A stretch of 64,000 bases of DNA, taken from assembly GCF_023822065.1 (NCBI RefSeq), contig NZ_CP084930.1, positions 2,744,001 through 2,808,000 of the forward strand. Direction: 5' to 3'. The notes under the pieces were generated by a model. The model made no database searches. It was not told where the DNA came from and was given only the letters and a program-made list of their open reading frames with translations. The stretch comes from Sphingomonas morindae. Lineage in GTDB: Bacteria > Pseudomonadota > Alphaproteobacteria > Sphingomonadales > Sphingomonadaceae. Of the stretch, positions 1 to 8,650 are shown one piece after another; the first letter of the stretch is position 1, and every line of letters starts with the position of its first letter. The translations under genes were made by a program, and so were the position numbers.

Positions 1-22
1 CCAGCAGGATCAGCTTCTTCAT
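1..22 (-). CDS. N-terminus of a gene running off the left edge (probable exported protein)
   Basis: Only the first seven codons are in the window: Met-Lys-Lys-Leu-Ile-Leu-Leu, the usual opening of a signal peptide (positive charge followed by a hydrophobic run). A strong Shine-Dalgarno sequence, GGAGG, lies about 8 bases upstream on the minus strand (revcomp of roughly 30-35), which makes this a credible translation start. Nothing more can be said about its function. Confidence 0.55.
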
Positions 23-160
23 TATTTTTCCTCCAACCGGGTTCGGCGAGCGAACAGGTCTCGCGATAGCCCCAAACCCGGCGCGCTGCGCTCGGTTCCC
101 TGGACCAGCCTGTTGCGTCGCCACAACGAACTCGTCATCGGAGCGTAACGAGGCGCGGCG

Positions 161-1477
161 TCAGCGCCCCGCCGTCAGCCAGCTCGCGACCAGCGCGACC
201 GTGCAGAGCGCGGTGACCAGCGTTGTCGTCCAGCCCAGCCTGTTGGTCCACCGGCCATTGGTGCGCGCGCCGACGACATCGCGCCGGTTGGTCAGCAACA
301 TCATCAGCAGCAACAGCGGCGGCACCGAGAAGCCCTGCACGATCCCGGACCAGAGCAGCGCGCGCATGGGATTGAAGCCGAGCATGTTGAGCGCCACCGC
401 CAACAGCGTGACGAGCGCGATGACGCCGTAGAAGAGGCGGTTCTCGCCCGGCCGCTGGTGCAGGCTTCCCTCGCGGCCGAGCCCCTGCACGATATCGTAG
501 GCGGCGCCCGTCGTCATGATCGGCACGGCGAGGAAGCCCACGCCGATCACCCCCGCCGCGAACAGATAGGTGGCCGCCGGTCCGGCGAGCGGGGCGAGCG
601 CCTGCGCGGCCTGGGCGGCGCTGTCGATCCGGTGCTGGCCTGCCGGGAACAGCGTCACCCCCGTCGCGAGCAGGATGAAATAGAGGATGATGTTGGAGAA
701 GAGCATGCCGCTCAGCACGTCGCGGCTGGTGCGCTTCATCTCGCCGCGGGTGGCGCCGCGGCGCTGCCGCCACCGCACGCGCCCGATCGCGATCTGCTCC
801 TCCACCTCCTGGTTGGACTGCCAGGTATAAACATAGGCCGAGAGCGAGGTGCCGATACAGGCCACCAGGATCGACAGAAATTCGGCGTTCCACGCGATAT
901 GGGGCATCAGGGTGTGGCGCAGCACCGCCAGCGGATCGGGCCGGGCGAGCAGCGCGGCGGCGACATAGGCGAACAGCACCAGCGCCAGCCAGCGGAACAC
1001 GCGACGAATGGCGTCATAGCTGGCGAAGGCCTGGAGCGCGAAGATCAGCGCGGCCGATCCCGTGACCAGCAGCGGCACCGGCAGGGGCAGGATCAGGTTG
1101 AGCGCCGCGCCGATGCCGCCGAGATCGGCGGCGGCCTCGATCACGTTGCCGACAAAGGCGAGGATCACGATCGGCACCAGCACGGTGCGGGGGAAATGAT
1201 CGCGGATGCAGGCGAACAGGCCCTTGCCATAGACCTGCCCGATCTTGGCCGCGAGATAGGTGACGACATACATCATCGGCAGCAGCAGCGGCGCGATCCA
1301 CAATATGGAGAGCCCGAAGCGCGCGCCGGCGCTGGCATAGGTGCCGATCGCCGAGGGATCGTCATCCGCCGCGCCGGTGACGATGCTGGCGCCGAGCAGC
1401 CGGAACAGGCCGCCCTGCTTGGTCTCGCGGCCCGGCTGATCGCCGCCGCCTTCGCCCCGATCCTCGTGTCCGGCCAT
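161..1477 (-). CDS. NRAMP-family divalent metal transporter, non-canonical subgroup
   Basis: A 438-residue polytopic inner-membrane protein (about 11 hydrophobic helices) of the NRAMP/SLC11 fold, which normally imports Mn2+ or Fe2+ with protons. The hydrophilic, charged first 25 residues precede helix 1, which carries DDDPSAIGTY at 38-47. Family members usually have DPGN there, so the Asp is kept but Asn is replaced by Ala43. The helix 6 motif is GTSLSAY at 209-215 in place of the usual MPH, followed by the subgroup hallmark WQSNQEVEE. The substrate may therefore differ from Mn/Fe. I chose the Met at 1477; an upstream Met at 1564 would add 29 unlikely residues. Monocistronic as far as visible, with tRNA-Lys upstream. 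Family membership is secure, substrate is not. Confidence 0.85.
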   Translation of the reverse strand: MAGHEDRGEGGGDQPGRETKQGGLFRLLGASIVTGAADDDPSAIGTYASAGARFGLSILWIAPLLLPMMYVVTYLAAKIGQVYGKGLFACIRDHFPRTVLVPIVILAFVGNVIEAAADLGGIGAALNLILPLPVPLLVTGSAALIFALQAFASYDAIRRVFRWLALVLFAYVAAALLARPDPLAVLRHTLMPHIAWNAEFLSILVACIGTSLSAYVYTWQSNQEVEEQIAIGRVRWRQRRGATRGEMKRTSRDVLSGMLFSNIILYFILLATGVTLFPAGQHRIDSAAQAAQALAPLAGPAATYLFAAGVIGVGFLAVPIMTTGAAYDIVQGLGREGSLHQRPGENRLFYGVIALVTLLAVALNMLGFNPMRALLWSGIVQGFSVPPLLLLMMLLTNRRDVVGARTNGRWTNRLGWTTTLVTALCTVALVASWLTAGR

Positions 1478-1571
1478 GTCCGCCTGCGTTCGCTGCGACA
1501 GGCAAACCGCTAAAGCCTTGGCAAAGTTCAGAGTTTTTTGCGAGGGCGGGAAGCCGGGCAGCACCGGGCGC

Positions 1572-1647
1572 TGGTGGGTCCGCCGGGGCTCGAACCCGGG
1601 ACCTCTCGATTAAAAGTCGCTTGCTCTACCGACTGAGCTACGGACCC
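1572..1647 (-). tRNA. tRNA-Lys (anticodon TTT)
   Basis: Read on the minus strand, a complete cloverleaf: acceptor GGGTCCG pairing with CGGACCC, D-arm GCTC...GAGC, anticodon loop CTTTTAA with anticodon TTT, T-loop TTCGAGC, and an encoded CCA end at 1572-1574. It is 76 bases with CCA. It lies 19 bases downstream of the folK stop on the same strand, so it may be partly read through from folK. Confidence 0.97.
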
Positions 1648-1666
1648 ACGCGCGCGAAGCGCCGAC

Positions 1667-2194
1667 CTAGTGGCGGAGCGGCTTGCGGTCAACCGGTCGC
1701 GGATGCCGCCGCCGGGCCTCGGCCTGGGCGAGGGTGCGCTGCGGATGGCCGATCCGCCAGCCCGGCGCGAGCGACGCCGCCGGCGCCAAAGCGAAACCGC
1801 GCGACGCAAGGCCCGGATGCGGGATCAGCAGCCGCCCCGTGCGCGCACGCGGCGGCGGCGGCCACCTGCCCCCCGACCAGGCGAGAATATCGAGATCGAT
1901 CGGTCGCATCCCCCAGCGCCGCCCGCGCCTTCGGCCGAGCTGCGCCTCCAGCCGCTTGAGCCGCGCGAGGAGCGCGGGCGGCGGGTCCGCGCTCTCGATC
2001 AGCGCCGCCGCATTGACGAAGCCGCGTCCGCCCGGGCCCAGCGCGCGGCTGGTGACGAAGCGGCTCACGGCGCGCGGCGCCAGCCCCTGGCGCGCCAGCG
2101 CGGCGAGCGCGGCGGCGATCATCGCAGCCGGCCGGGCATGGCGGCCATGGCCGCGATTGGAGCCGAGCCCGATCAGATAGCTTGTTTTCTCCAT
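1667..2194 (-). CDS. folK: 2-amino-4-hydroxy-6-hydroxymethyldihydropteridine diphosphokinase
   Basis: HPPK transfers pyrophosphate from ATP to 6-hydroxymethyl-7,8-dihydropterin in folate synthesis (cytosolic). The 175-residue protein opens MEKTSYLIGLGSNRG, the family N-terminus. It has VTSRALGPGG...FVNAAALIE in the middle and the catalytic signature WGMRPIDLDIL with the two Mg-binding aspartates; IPHP follows. The C-terminal 30 residues are Arg/Pro-rich and variable. The start at 2194 matches the conserved N-terminus; the frame remains open to about 2896 but that stretch is antisense to the glycosylase gene. It is divergent from the glycosylase with only 24 bases between the starts. Confidence 0.93.
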   Translation of the reverse strand: MEKTSYLIGLGSNRGHGRHARPAAMIAAALAALARQGLAPRAVSRFVTSRALGPGGRGFVNAAALIESADPPPALLARLKRLEAQLGRRRGRRWGMRPIDLDILAWSGGRWPPPPRARTGRLLIPHPGLASRGFALAPAASLAPGWRIGHPQRTLAQAEARRRHPRPVDRKPLRH

Positions 2195-2218
2195 CCGCGA
2201 ACGCCTATCGCGCAAGCC

Positions 2219-2869
2219 ATGCTCCAACACCATCCCGTCGAACCCCCGCGCGACTGCCCGATCTGCCCGCGCCTCGCCGCCTTTCGCGACGTTCAGCGCG
2301 CCGCGCATCCCGATTGGTTCAACGGCCCCGTGCCGATGTTCGGCGACGATCAGGCCTGGCTGGCGATCGTCGGCCTCGCGCCCGGCCTCCAGGGCGCCAA
2401 CCGCACCGGCCGGCCCTTCACCGGCGATTTCGCGGGCGTGCTGCTGTACGAGACGCTGCTCGCGTTCGGCCTCGCCCAGGGGCGCTACGAGGCGCGGCCC
2501 GACGACGGGCTGACGCTGACCGGCGCCGCGATCGTCAACGCGGTGCGCTGCCTGCCGCCGCAGAACAAGCCGCTGCCCGCCGAAATCCATGCCTGCCGCG
2601 AATTTCTCGTGCCCGCGCTGGCGGCGCTTCCCAATCTCAAGGTGGTGATTGCGCTGGGCCAGATCGCGCACCAATCCACCGTCAAGGCGATGGGCGGCAA
2701 GCTGCCCAAGGCGCGCTTCGGCCATGGTGCCGAGCATGTCATGCCCTCGGGGCTGATCCTGCTCGATAGCTATCATTGTTCGCGCTACAACCAGAATACG
2801 CGGGTGCTGACGCCGGCGATGTTCGAAAGCGTTTTCGCCCGGGCGCTGGCCCTGCGCGACGGCGCCTGA
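2219..2869 (+). CDS. Uracil-DNA glycosylase, family 5 (UdgB-like)
   Basis: Removes uracil, and in this family also hypoxanthine, from DNA as the first step of base-excision repair. The 216-residue protein has motif 1 GLAPGLQGANRTGRPFTGD (52-70), in which the family-5 active site lacks the catalytic Asp/Asn of other families. Motif 2 is SYHCSRYNQNTRVLT with His186. Four cysteines, C13, C16, C111 and C126, are placed to hold the [4Fe-4S] cluster of families 4 and 5. Start ATG 2219 leaves just the short leader before CPIC. Divergent from folK. Confidence 0.92.
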   Translation: MLQHHPVEPPRDCPICPRLAAFRDVQRAAHPDWFNGPVPMFGDDQAWLAIVGLAPGLQGANRTGRPFTGDFAGVLLYETLLAFGLAQGRYEARPDDGLTLTGAAIVNAVRCLPPQNKPLPAEIHACREFLVPALAALPNLKVVIALGQIAHQSTVKAMGGKLPKARFGHGAEHVMPSGLILLDSYHCSRYNQNTRVLTPAMFESVFARALALRDGA

Positions 2870-2887
2870 CGGGAGCGGCGCCGGCTT

Positions 2888-3043
2888 TTGGTCCATCTCA
2901 CCCTCGCCATCGCCGATTTCATGGGGCTGCTGATCGGCGCCGCCCTATGGGCCGGCGCCTCGATCGGCGCGGCGGTGCTGCTTGGCGGGGTGGTGATGCT
3001 GGGCGCCGCCTGGGGCCTGGTCCGGCTGTTCAGGCGGCGCTGA
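2888..3043 (+). CDS. Possible small hydrophobic membrane protein (51 aa)
   Basis: A short frame begins with TTG at 2888 (GGGAG about 12 bases upstream) or ATG at 2921 and ends at TGA 3041-3043. It encodes two Gly/Ala/Leu-rich hydrophobic stretches and a terminal Arg-Leu-Phe-Arg-Arg-Arg, a typical positive-inside end. It sits 18 bases after the glycosylase gene in the same direction, so it could be co-transcribed. No family recognised. It could also be chance coding in GC-rich DNA. Confidence 0.35.
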   Translation: MVHLTLAIADFMGLLIGAALWAGASIGAAVLLGGVVMLGAAWGLVRLFRRR

Positions 3044-3049
3044 GCGGCC

Positions 3050-3901
3050 TCAAATGTCCTGCGTCAGCCGGCCGTAAAGCTCGGGCCGGCGATCGCGGAA
3101 AAAGCCGAAGGCGGCGCGGTGCCGCTTGACGCGATCCACATCGATCGTCGCCACCAGCACGCCCGTCTCCTCGGCGCCGAACTCGGCCAGCATGTCGCCG
3201 CGCTCGTCGCAGATGAAGCTGTGGCCGTAGAAGATCTGGCCATGCTCGTTGCCGATGCGGTTGGAGGCGATCACCGGCACCACGTTGGACACGGCATGGC
3301 CGAGCATGGCGCGCCGCCACAGGCGCGACGTATCGAGCGAGGGATCGTGCGGTTCGGAGCCGATGGCGGTGGGATAGAAGAGCAGCTCGGCGCCCATCAG
3401 CATCATCGCCCGCGCGGTTTCGGGATACCATTGGTCCCAGCAGACGCCGACGCCCAGCGTCGCCGGTGCCACCTCCGGCCAGACCTTGAAGCCGGTATTG
3501 CCGGGCCGGAAGTAGAATTTCTCCTCATAGCCCGGCCCGTCGGGAATATGGCTCTTGCGATAGACGCCCTGCACCGCGCCATCCGGCCCGATCATCGCCA
3601 GGCTGTTATAATGGTGCGGCCCGTCCGCCTCGAAGAAGCTGGTCGGGATCGCGACCTTCAGCTCGGCGGCCAGCGCCTGCATGGCGGTGACGGCGGGGTG
3701 GCTGGCGACGGGGCGCGCGCGGACGAACAGGCCCTCATCCTCGACCCGGCAGAAATAGGGGCCCTCGAACAGCTCGGGCGGCAGGATCACCTGCGCGCCC
3801 CGCGCGGCGGCCTCGCGCACGAGCTCGGACACGGCGGCGATGTTGGCGGCTTCGTCCTCCGAAAAGGCAAGCTGCATGGCGGCGACGGTGATCTCGGTCA
3901 T
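3050..3901 (-). CDS. aguB: N-carbamoylputrescine amidase
   Basis: Hydrolyses N-carbamoylputrescine to putrescine, CO2 and ammonia, the last step of the arginine decarboxylase route to polyamines. This 283-residue nitrilase-superfamily protein shows the catalytic triad: Glu43 in LPPELFEGPYF, Lys116 in YRKSHIPDGPGY and Cys154 in GVGVCWDQWYPE. The C-terminal DRRPELYGRLT is typical of AguB. The start at 3901 gives the standard MTEITVAAMQ opening. It follows aguA on the same strand with a 32-base gap, so the two act in sequence from one transcript. Confidence 0.95.
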   Translation of the reverse strand: MTEITVAAMQLAFSEDEAANIAAVSELVREAAARGAQVILPPELFEGPYFCRVEDEGLFVRARPVASHPAVTAMQALAAELKVAIPTSFFEADGPHHYNSLAMIGPDGAVQGVYRKSHIPDGPGYEEKFYFRPGNTGFKVWPEVAPATLGVGVCWDQWYPETARAMMLMGAELLFYPTAIGSEPHDPSLDTSRLWRRAMLGHAVSNVVPVIASNRIGNEHGQIFYGHSFICDERGDMLAEFGAEETGVLVATIDVDRVKRHRAAFGFFRDRRPELYGRLTQDI

Positions 3902-3933
3902 GGCGCGTCCAGATAGGAAGAAAGCGTTGCGGT

Positions 3934-4908
3934 TCAACGACTCGGAATTTGCTGCGAGATGCAGTGCAGGCTGCCGCCGCCGGTCAGCAGATGATCGGCG
4001 CGGATGCCGACCGCGCGCCGCCCGGGGAAGAGCGCGGCGATCGCGGCGAGGCCCGCCTCGTCCTGCGCGCTGCCGTAGAGCGGCACCACCACGGCGGCGT
4101 TGCCGATATAGAAGTTCATGTAGGAGGCGGGCACCACCGCATCGTCGCGGGTGACGCGGCCGGGCGAGGGGATGAGCACCACCTCCAGCCCCGCCGCCTC
4201 GGCGCGCGCGCGGGCATCGGCATAGACGGCGGCGTTGGGATCGTCCTCGCCCCGCGCCTCGGGCAGAGCGAGCCGGTTGGGGGCGACGAAGCGAGCCAGA
4301 TTATCGACATGCCCGTCGGTATGGTCGTGCGCCAGGCCCTCGCCCAGCCACAGAATCCGGGTGGCGCCGAGATCCTCGGCCAGCCGCGCCTCGATCGCGG
4401 CGCGATCGAAATCCGGATTGCGGTTGGGATTGAGCAGGCACTGCTCGGTGGTGACGATCAGGCCGGTGCCGTCGGCATCGATCGCGCCGCCCTCAAGCAC
4501 CCAGTCGCACCGCCGCGCGGCGATGCCCCGGCTGGCCGCGAGCAGCCCGCCGATCGCCTCGTCGCCCGGAAGATCATATTTCCCGCCCCAATAGTTGAAG
4601 GCGAAATCGCGGGCGGTGCCATCGTCGAGCAGGATCGGCCCGGTGTCGCGCAGCCAGACATCGCCAAAGGGGCGCACCAGCACATCGGCCGCGTCGCCGG
4701 CCAGCGCGGCCGCGGCTTCCGCGGCGGCGGCATCGGCACAGACCAAGATCGGCCGCTCGCCCGCGCCATCGGCCCAGACGGCGCGCGCGAAGGCGGCGAC
4801 CTCGGCCTGGGCGGGGGCGAGATCCGCCTCCCACAAATCGGCATGGCTGGGAAAGCCGATCCAGACGGCGGCGTGCGGAGCCCATTCGGGCGGCTGGCGA
4901 GCGATCAT
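3934..4908 (-). CDS. aguA: Agmatine deiminase
   Basis: Converts agmatine to N-carbamoylputrescine and ammonia. The 324-residue protein of the guanidino-modifying (PPAD) fold has the N-terminal WIGFPSHADLWE, the DTGPI and DVWLRDTGP-type substrate region, EGGAIDADG, HTDGHVDN with its active-site histidine, and the catalytic Cys316 in GGGSLHCISQQIP at the extreme C-terminus. All family landmarks are present and length is close to the usual 340-370. First gene of the aguA-aguB pair. No arginine decarboxylase is in the window, so agmatine must come from elsewhere. Confidence 0.95.
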   Translation of the reverse strand: MIARQPPEWAPHAAVWIGFPSHADLWEADLAPAQAEVAAFARAVWADGAGERPILVCADAAAAEAAAALAGDAADVLVRPFGDVWLRDTGPILLDDGTARDFAFNYWGGKYDLPGDEAIGGLLAASRGIAARRCDWVLEGGAIDADGTGLIVTTEQCLLNPNRNPDFDRAAIEARLAEDLGATRILWLGEGLAHDHTDGHVDNLARFVAPNRLALPEARGEDDPNAAVYADARARAEAAGLEVVLIPSPGRVTRDDAVVPASYMNFYIGNAAVVVPLYGSAQDEAGLAAIAALFPGRRAVGIRADHLLTGGGSLHCISQQIPSR

Positions 4909-4935
4909 GGGACGCCTCTACCGAAAGCATGTGAC

Positions 4936-4965
4936 AAAAGAAAAGGGCGACCGAAACGGCCGCCC
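4936..4965 (-). terminator. Rho-independent terminator of rpsD
   Basis: On the minus strand a 9-bp stem GGGCGGCCG / CGGTCGCCC (one G.T pair) with a TTT loop is followed immediately by TTTTCTTTT. The tract begins 26 bases past the rpsD stop. This is the only hairpin in the window with a classical U-tract. Confidence 0.9.
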
Positions 4966-4990
4966 CTTCCGTTCCGACAAGGTCGGCCGA

Positions 4991-5602
4991 TCAGCGCGAG
5001 TAGAACTCGACGACCAGGTTCGGCTCCATCTTCACCGGATAGGGCACCTCGTCCAGCTGCGGCACGCGCTGGAAGGTGACCTTGGCGCCGTCCTGCGCGA
5101 GATAATCGGGCACTTCGCGCTCCGACAGGCCCTGCGCCTCGAGCACCAGCGCCATTTCCTGCGCCTTGGGGCCCAGCTCGATCACGTCGCCGATCTTCAC
5201 CAGGCGCGAGGCGATGTTGCACTTCACGCCGTTGACGCGGACATGGCCGTGGCTGACGAGCTGGCGCGAGGACCAGATGGTCGGCGCGAACTTGGAGCGA
5301 TACACCACCGCGTCCAGCCGGCGCTCGAGCAGGCCGATCAGGTTCTGACCGGTATCGCCCTTCATCCGCGAGGCCTCGGTATAGGCCTTCTTGAACTGCT
5401 TCTCGGTGACGTCGCCGTAATAGCCCTTCAGCTTCTGCTTCGCCTTGAGCTGGATGCCGAAATCCGACACCTTGCCCTTGCGGCGCTGACCGTGCTGGCC
5501 GGGGCCATATTCACGCTTGTTGACCGGGCTCTTCGGGCGACCCCAGATATTCTCGCCCATGCGCCGATCGAGCTTATACTTGGCGCTGCTGCGCTTCGAC
5601 AT
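4991..5602 (-). CDS. rpsD: 30S ribosomal protein S4
   Basis: Primary 16S rRNA-binding protein of the small subunit body. The 203-residue sequence begins [21 protein letters not shown], the alphaproteobacterial form without the zinc-binding cysteines. It contains the S4 RNA-binding domain around residues 95-160 ([16 protein letters not shown]) and ends LVVEFYSR. It is a single-gene unit, as often in alphaproteobacteria, with its own strong intrinsic terminator. The 175 bases upstream should hold its promoter, but I see no clear consensus. Confidence 0.97.
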   Translation of the reverse strand: MSKRSSAKYKLDRRMGENIWGRPKSPVNKREYGPGQHGQRRKGKVSDFGIQLKAKQKLKGYYGDVTEKQFKKAYTEASRMKGDTGQNLIGLLERRLDAVVYRSKFAPTIWSSRQLVSHGHVRVNGVKCNIASRLVKIGDVIELGPKAQEMALVLEAQGLSEREVPDYLAQDGAKVTFQRVPQLDEVPYPVKMEPNLVVEFYSR

Positions 5603-5777
5603 ACATCGTCCTTCAATTGCGTATCATCTGCCCGGAACCGCGCCATGCGGACATGGGGCACCCGCTTCACCGGACGTGCGGGGCCAATTGCGAAGCGGCG
5701 CTCATAGCGGCTTCGTCACGAAAGGCAAGCGAAAGCGGCGGCCTTGCGGGGCCGGCGCGAAAGCGTAGGGAGCGGGG

Positions 5778-6080
5778 ATGGACCAGCCCCTTCCGCCCGA
5801 CCGCTGCACCAGCATGGCCGAGGTGCGCGCCGGCGTCGATGCGACAGACCGCGCGCTGGCCGCGCTGCTCGCCACCCGCTTCGGCTATATGCGCGCCGCC
5901 GCCCGCATCAAGCCGGATCGCGGCGCGGTGCGCGACGAGGCGCGCAAGGCGCAGGTGATCCAGGCGATGCGCGATCATGCGCGCGCGCTGGGCTGGCCGG
6001 AAGCGGTCGCGGCCGATCTGTGGGAGCGGCTGGTGGAGGCCTCGATCGCCTACGAGCTGGCGGAGTTCGACGCGCGCTGA
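5778..6080 (+). CDS. Chorismate mutase (AroQ fold, PchB-like, stand-alone)
   Basis: A 100-residue all-helical protein. Chorismate mutase converts chorismate to prephenate for Phe/Tyr synthesis. CTSMAEVRAGVDATDRALAALLATR matches the first AroQ helix, with the Arg and Asp-Arg used in ligand binding. AARIK and the C-terminal LWERLVEASIAYEL match the second active-site segment. The layout (short, CTS near the start) is closest to the PchB/isochorismate-pyruvate-lyase-like branch, but no siderophore genes are nearby, so mutase activity is the simpler call. Convergent with trmJ, with 9 bases between the stops. Confidence 0.85.
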   Translation: MDQPLPPDRCTSMAEVRAGVDATDRALAALLATRFGYMRAAARIKPDRGAVRDEARKAQVIQAMRDHARALGWPEAVAADLWERLVEASIAYELAEFDAR

Positions 6081-6099
6081 GCGCCGGCCTCAGCGCGCG
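6071..6099. terminator. Perfect hairpin spanning both stop codons of convergent genes
   Basis: A 10-bp perfect stem, CGCGCGCTGA (6071-6080) with TCAGCGCGCG (6090-6099), has a 9-base loop. The TGA of the chorismate mutase gene and the complement of the trmJ TGA pair with each other. No U-tract on either strand, so a role as bidirectional terminator or RNA end stabiliser is inferred. Confidence 0.45.
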
Positions 6100-6851
6100 C
6101 GCGGGTTGGCGAGCGCCGACAGCACGCCGCGAAAGGTGCGCACTTCCTGCGCGGTCCAGCCCGGCTTGGTGAGCATGGTGCGCAAGGTCCGCCGGGTGGC
6201 GGGCACGCGATCGGGCGGGAAGAAATAGCCGGCCGTGTCCAGCATCGTCTCGAGCTGGCCGATCATGCCGTCGAGATCGGCCTGGCTGGCGGGCGGCTCG
6301 AGCGCCACCGCCGGCGGCTGCGCCAGCGCCACCCCGCGCGACCATTCATAGGCGACGAGGATCACCGCCTGGGCGAGGTTGAGCGAGCCGAATTCGGGGT
6401 TGATCGGCACCGTGAGGATGGCGCGGGCGATCGCGACATCGTCCGTCTCCAGCCCGGATCGTTCGGGACCGAACAGGATGGCGGCCCGGCCCGGCGCGGC
6501 GTGCATCTCCATCGCCGCCTCGGCCGGCGTCACCACCGGCTTGGTCACGCCGCGCTTGCGGACCGTGGTGGCATAGACCTGGCTGCAATCCGCCACCGCC
6601 TCGGCGACGCTCTCGAACAGCCGGGCCTGATCCAGCACCAGGTCCGCGCCCGAGGCGGCGGGGCCGGCCTCCGGATTGGGCCAGCCATCGCGCGGCGCCA
6701 CGAGGCGCATCTCGGTCAGCCCGAAATTGAGCATGGCGCGCGCCGCCTTGCCGATATTCTGGCCGAGCTGCGGCCGCACCAGCACGATCACCGGCGGCGG
6801 CGCGGTCATGGCTTCGTGGGCGGGGGCACCGGCAGGATCAAGCTCGCTCAT
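6090..6851 (-). CDS. trmJ: tRNA/rRNA methyltransferase, SPOUT TrmJ type
   Basis: TrmJ 2'-O-methylates position 32 of tRNAs. The 253-residue protein has the SPOUT fold. VIVLVRPQLGQNIGKAARAMLNFGL (N-terminal motif 1, with the catalytic Arg-Asn), ILFGPERSGLETDDV (motif 2) and INPEFGSLNLAQAVILVAYE (motif 3) mark the cofactor knot. A C-terminal helical extension, typical of TrmJ, follows. The start may be 6851 or the Met 14 codons further in (6809); neither has a good Shine-Dalgarno. It is the last gene of the rpiB-glyA-nrdR-trmJ run. Confidence 0.88.
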   Translation of the reverse strand: MSELDPAGAPAHEAMTAPPPVIVLVRPQLGQNIGKAARAMLNFGLTEMRLVAPRDGWPNPEAGPAASGADLVLDQARLFESVAEAVADCSQVYATTVRKRGVTKPVVTPAEAAMEMHAAPGRAAILFGPERSGLETDDVAIARAILTVPINPEFGSLNLAQAVILVAYEWSRGVALAQPPAVALEPPASQADLDGMIGQLETMLDTAGYFFPPDRVPATRRTLRTMLTKPGWTAQEVRTFRGVLSALANPRAR

Positions 6852-6882
6852 CACTGTTCCGCAACTCGGGAGGCGGGGCCGA

Positions 6883-7344
6883 TCAGCCCTTGCCGACATC
6901 GCGCACGCTGCCGGCGAATTCCTCGAAATCCTTCGCCTCGGTGAAATCCTTATACACGCTGGCGAAGCGTATATAGGCGACGGGATCGAGCGTCTTCAGC
7001 CCTTCCATCACGGCCTCGCCGATGCGGTTGGAGGTGATTTCCGTCTCCCCCGTCGTCTCGAGCTGGCGCTGGATGCCCGAGACCAGCCGTTCGATCCGCT
7101 CGGGCGCGAGCCCGCGCTTGCGGCAGGCCAGCGCGATCGAGCGCTCCATCTTGCCGCGCTCGAACGGCTCGCGCCGCCCGCCGGACTTGATCACCATCAT
7201 CTCGCGCAGCTGCACCCGCTCGAAGGTGGTGAAGCGGCCGCCACAGGCCTCGCACTGGCGCCGCCGCCGGATGGAGGTGCCGTCCTCGGAGGGACGGCTA
7301 TCCTTCACCTGGCTGTCCTCATGGCCGCAAAAGGGGCACCGCAT
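6883..7344 (-). CDS. nrdR: Transcriptional repressor NrdR
   Basis: NrdR senses ATP/dATP and represses ribonucleotide reductase genes. The 153-residue protein has an N-terminal zinc ribbon (C3, C6, C31, C34) and then an ATP-cone domain with [20 protein letters not shown]. Length and sequence are canonical. The start MRCPFCG at 7344 is one base from the glyA stop, so the two are translationally linked. The glyA-nrdR neighbourhood is common in proteobacteria. Confidence 0.96.
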   Translation of the reverse strand: MRCPFCGHEDSQVKDSRPSEDGTSIRRRRQCEACGGRFTTFERVQLREMMVIKSGGRREPFERGKMERSIALACRKRGLAPERIERLVSGIQRQLETTGETEITSNRIGEAVMEGLKTLDPVAYIRFASVYKDFTEAKDFEEFAGSVRDVGKG

Positions 7345-7345
7345 C

Positions 7346-8650
7346 TCAGTAGATCGGGAAACGCTCGCACAGCGCCCGCACCCGCGCCCGCACATCGGCC
7401 TCTACCGCCGGATCGCCCGCCTCGCCCTTGGCGCGCAGCCCGTCGAGCACATCGGCGATCATGTCGCCGATCTCGCGGAACTCGGCGACGCCGAAGCCGC
7501 GCGTGGTGCCCGCCGGCGAGCCCACGCGGATGCCGCTGGTCTTCATCGGCGGCAGCGGATCGAAGGGGATGCCGTTCTTGTTGCAGGTGATGCCCGAGCG
7601 CTCCAGCGCCTCGTCGGCATCCTTGCCGGTCACGCCCAGCGGCCGCAGATCCACCAGCGCCAGATGCGTGTCGGTGCCGCCCGCGACGAGATCGGCGCCG
7701 CGCTCCTGCAGCCGCGCCGCCAGCGCCTTGGCGTTGGCGATCACCGCGCGGCTATAGGCCTTGAACTCGGGCGTCAGCGCCTCGCCGAAGGCGACCGCCT
7801 TGGCGGCGATGACATGCATCAGCGGGCCGCCCTGCAGCCCCGGGAAGACCGCCGAGTTGATCTTCTTGGCGATCGCCTCGTCATCGGTCAGCACCATGCC
7901 GCCGCGCGGGCCGCGCAGCGTCTTGTGGGTGGTGGTGGTGACGACATGGGCATGGCCGAAGGGGCTGGGATGCACGCCGCCCGCCACCAGCCCGGCGAAA
8001 TGCGCCATGTCCACCATGAACAGCGCGCCCACCGCATCGGCGATCGCGCGGAAGCGGGCGAAATCGATGTGGCGCGGATAGGCCGAGCCGCCGGTGATGA
8101 TGAGGCGCGGCTGGGAGGCCCGGGCAAGCTGCTCCACCGCGTCATAGTCGATCAGATGATCGTCCTCGCGCACGCCATATTGCACGGCATTGTACCATTT
8201 GCCGCTCATCGCCGCCTTGGCGCCGTGGGTGAGGTGGCCGCCCGCATCGAGGCTGAGGCCCATGATCGTGTCGCCCGGCTTGGTGAGCGCGAGCATCACC
8301 GCGCCATTGGCCTGCGCCCCCGAATGCGGCTGGACATTGGCGAACTGGCAGCCGAACAGCTGCTTGGCGCGATCGATCGCGAGCTGCTCGACGATGTCGG
8401 ACGGCGCGCAGCCCTGATAATAGCGCTTGCCGGGATAGCCTTCGGCATATTTGTTGGTGAAGACCGAGCCCTGCGCCTCCAGCACCGCCTGCGAGACGAT
8501 ATTCTCCGAGGCGATCAGCTCGATCTGGTGGCGTTCGCGATCAAGCTCCCGCTCGATTCCGGCGAAGACGGCGGGATCGGCGTCGGACAGGCTGCGCTCG
8601 AAGAAGCCGCTGGGGCGGATCGCATCGATAGAGGAGGGCTGGGTGCTCAT
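7346..8650 (-). CDS. glyA: Serine hydroxymethyltransferase
   Basis: PLP enzyme interconverting serine plus tetrahydrofolate with glycine plus methylene-tetrahydrofolate. It is 434 residues. Landmarks are [42 protein letters not shown], the PLP lysine in [16 protein letters not shown], and the late substrate region NGIPFDP....[14 protein letters not shown]. The start overlaps the rpiB stop by four bases (ATGA at 8647-8650). Second gene of the operon. Confidence 0.97.
   Translation of the reverse strand: MSTQPSSIDAIRPSGFFERSLSDADPAVFAGIERELDRERHQIELIASENIVSQAVLEAQGSVFTNKYAEGYPGKRYYQGCAPSDIVEQLAIDRAKQLFGCQFANVQPHSGAQANGAVMLALTKPGDTIMGLSLDAGGHLTHGAKAAMSGKWYNAVQYGVREDDHLIDYDAVEQLARASQPRLIITGGSAYPRHIDFARFRAIADAVGALFMVDMAHFAGLVAGGVHPSPFGHAHVVTTTTHKTLRGPRGGMVLTDDEAIAKKINSAVFPGLQGGPLMHVIAAKAVAFGEALTPEFKAYSRAVIANAKALAARLQERGADLVAGGTDTHLALVDLRPLGVTGKDADEALERSGITCNKNGIPFDPLPPMKTSGIRVGSPAGTTRGFGVAEFREIGDMIADVLDGLRAKGEAGDPAVEADVRARVRALCERFPIY

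Noticed and set aside
1-160. Terminator downstream of the NRAMP-like gene
   Set aside because: No stem longer than a few base pairs with a U-tract could be found.
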